NCBI GenBank assembly: GCA_913776675.1
Contig: CAJYRE010000131.1
Location: 1 to 5,805 of the forward strand
Length of the DNA: 5,805 nucleotides
Reading direction: 5' to 3'
Source: Rhizobiaceae bacterium
Lineage (GTDB): Bacteria; Pseudomonadota; Alphaproteobacteria; Rhizobiales; Rhizobiaceae
Under the pieces are notes generated by a model. It saw only the letters and a program-made list of their open reading frames with translations. It was not told where the DNA came from and did not search any database. The position numbers were made by a program, and so were the translations under genes. Positions 5,801 through 5,805 of this stretch are shown in pieces (positions within the stretch are counted from its first letter, which is position 1; each line of letters opens with the position of its first letter).

Positions 5801-5805
5801 CGCGT

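Overview
The window reads as a chromosomal housekeeping segment of an alphaproteobacterium, most likely a member of the Rhizobiaceae (Agrobacterium/Allorhizobium/Rhizobium-like). The basis is the protein sequences as I recognise them and the gene order ptsP – prfA – prmC – DUF4167 gene, which I know as a conserved rhizobial neighbourhood, usually with lysC before ptsP and clpB after the DUF4167 gene. Genus assignment is a guess. All four genes lie on the minus strand, so transcription runs from high to low coordinates.

Layout in transcription order. (1) 5800–3536: ptsP, a full-length enzyme I of the nitrogen phosphotransferase system (EI-Ntr), with an N-terminal GAF sensor domain and all recognisable catalytic residues. 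(2) 3535–3412: a 124-bp gap holding a perfect 10-bp hairpin (3492–3516) just after the ptsP stop, a probable weak terminator or 3'-end stabiliser. (3) 3411–2329: prfA, peptide chain release factor 1, with a GTG start. (4) 2332–1451: prmC, the methyltransferase that modifies the GGQ glutamine of release factors; its ATG overlaps the prfA TGA (ATGA), so enzyme and substrate are translationally coupled. (5) 1450–1068: a 383-bp gap with short inverted repeats, a possible promoter and a good ribosome binding site, but no convincing gene. (6) 1067–294: a DUF4167 protein with a conserved core and long low-complexity flanks. (7) 293–1: a strong intrinsic terminator (228–261), a 12-bp palindrome (184–195), a good match to an RpoH (heat-shock) promoter (127–157), and a leader with two hairpins ending in a ribosome-binding-site-like purine run at the window edge. 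The gene served by this leader begins just outside the window; from synteny I predict the disaggregase gene clpB.

Functionally, prfA and prmC form a translation-termination unit. PtsP is the first phosphotransferase of a regulatory cascade that senses nitrogen status. The DUF4167 protein has no known function that I can name. I found no mobile element, CRISPR array, tRNA or rRNA, and no sign of horizontal transfer. The region looks ordinary; I do not see a new multi-gene system. The parts most worth a second look are the heat-shock promoter with its structured leader at the left edge, and the composition of the DUF4167 protein.
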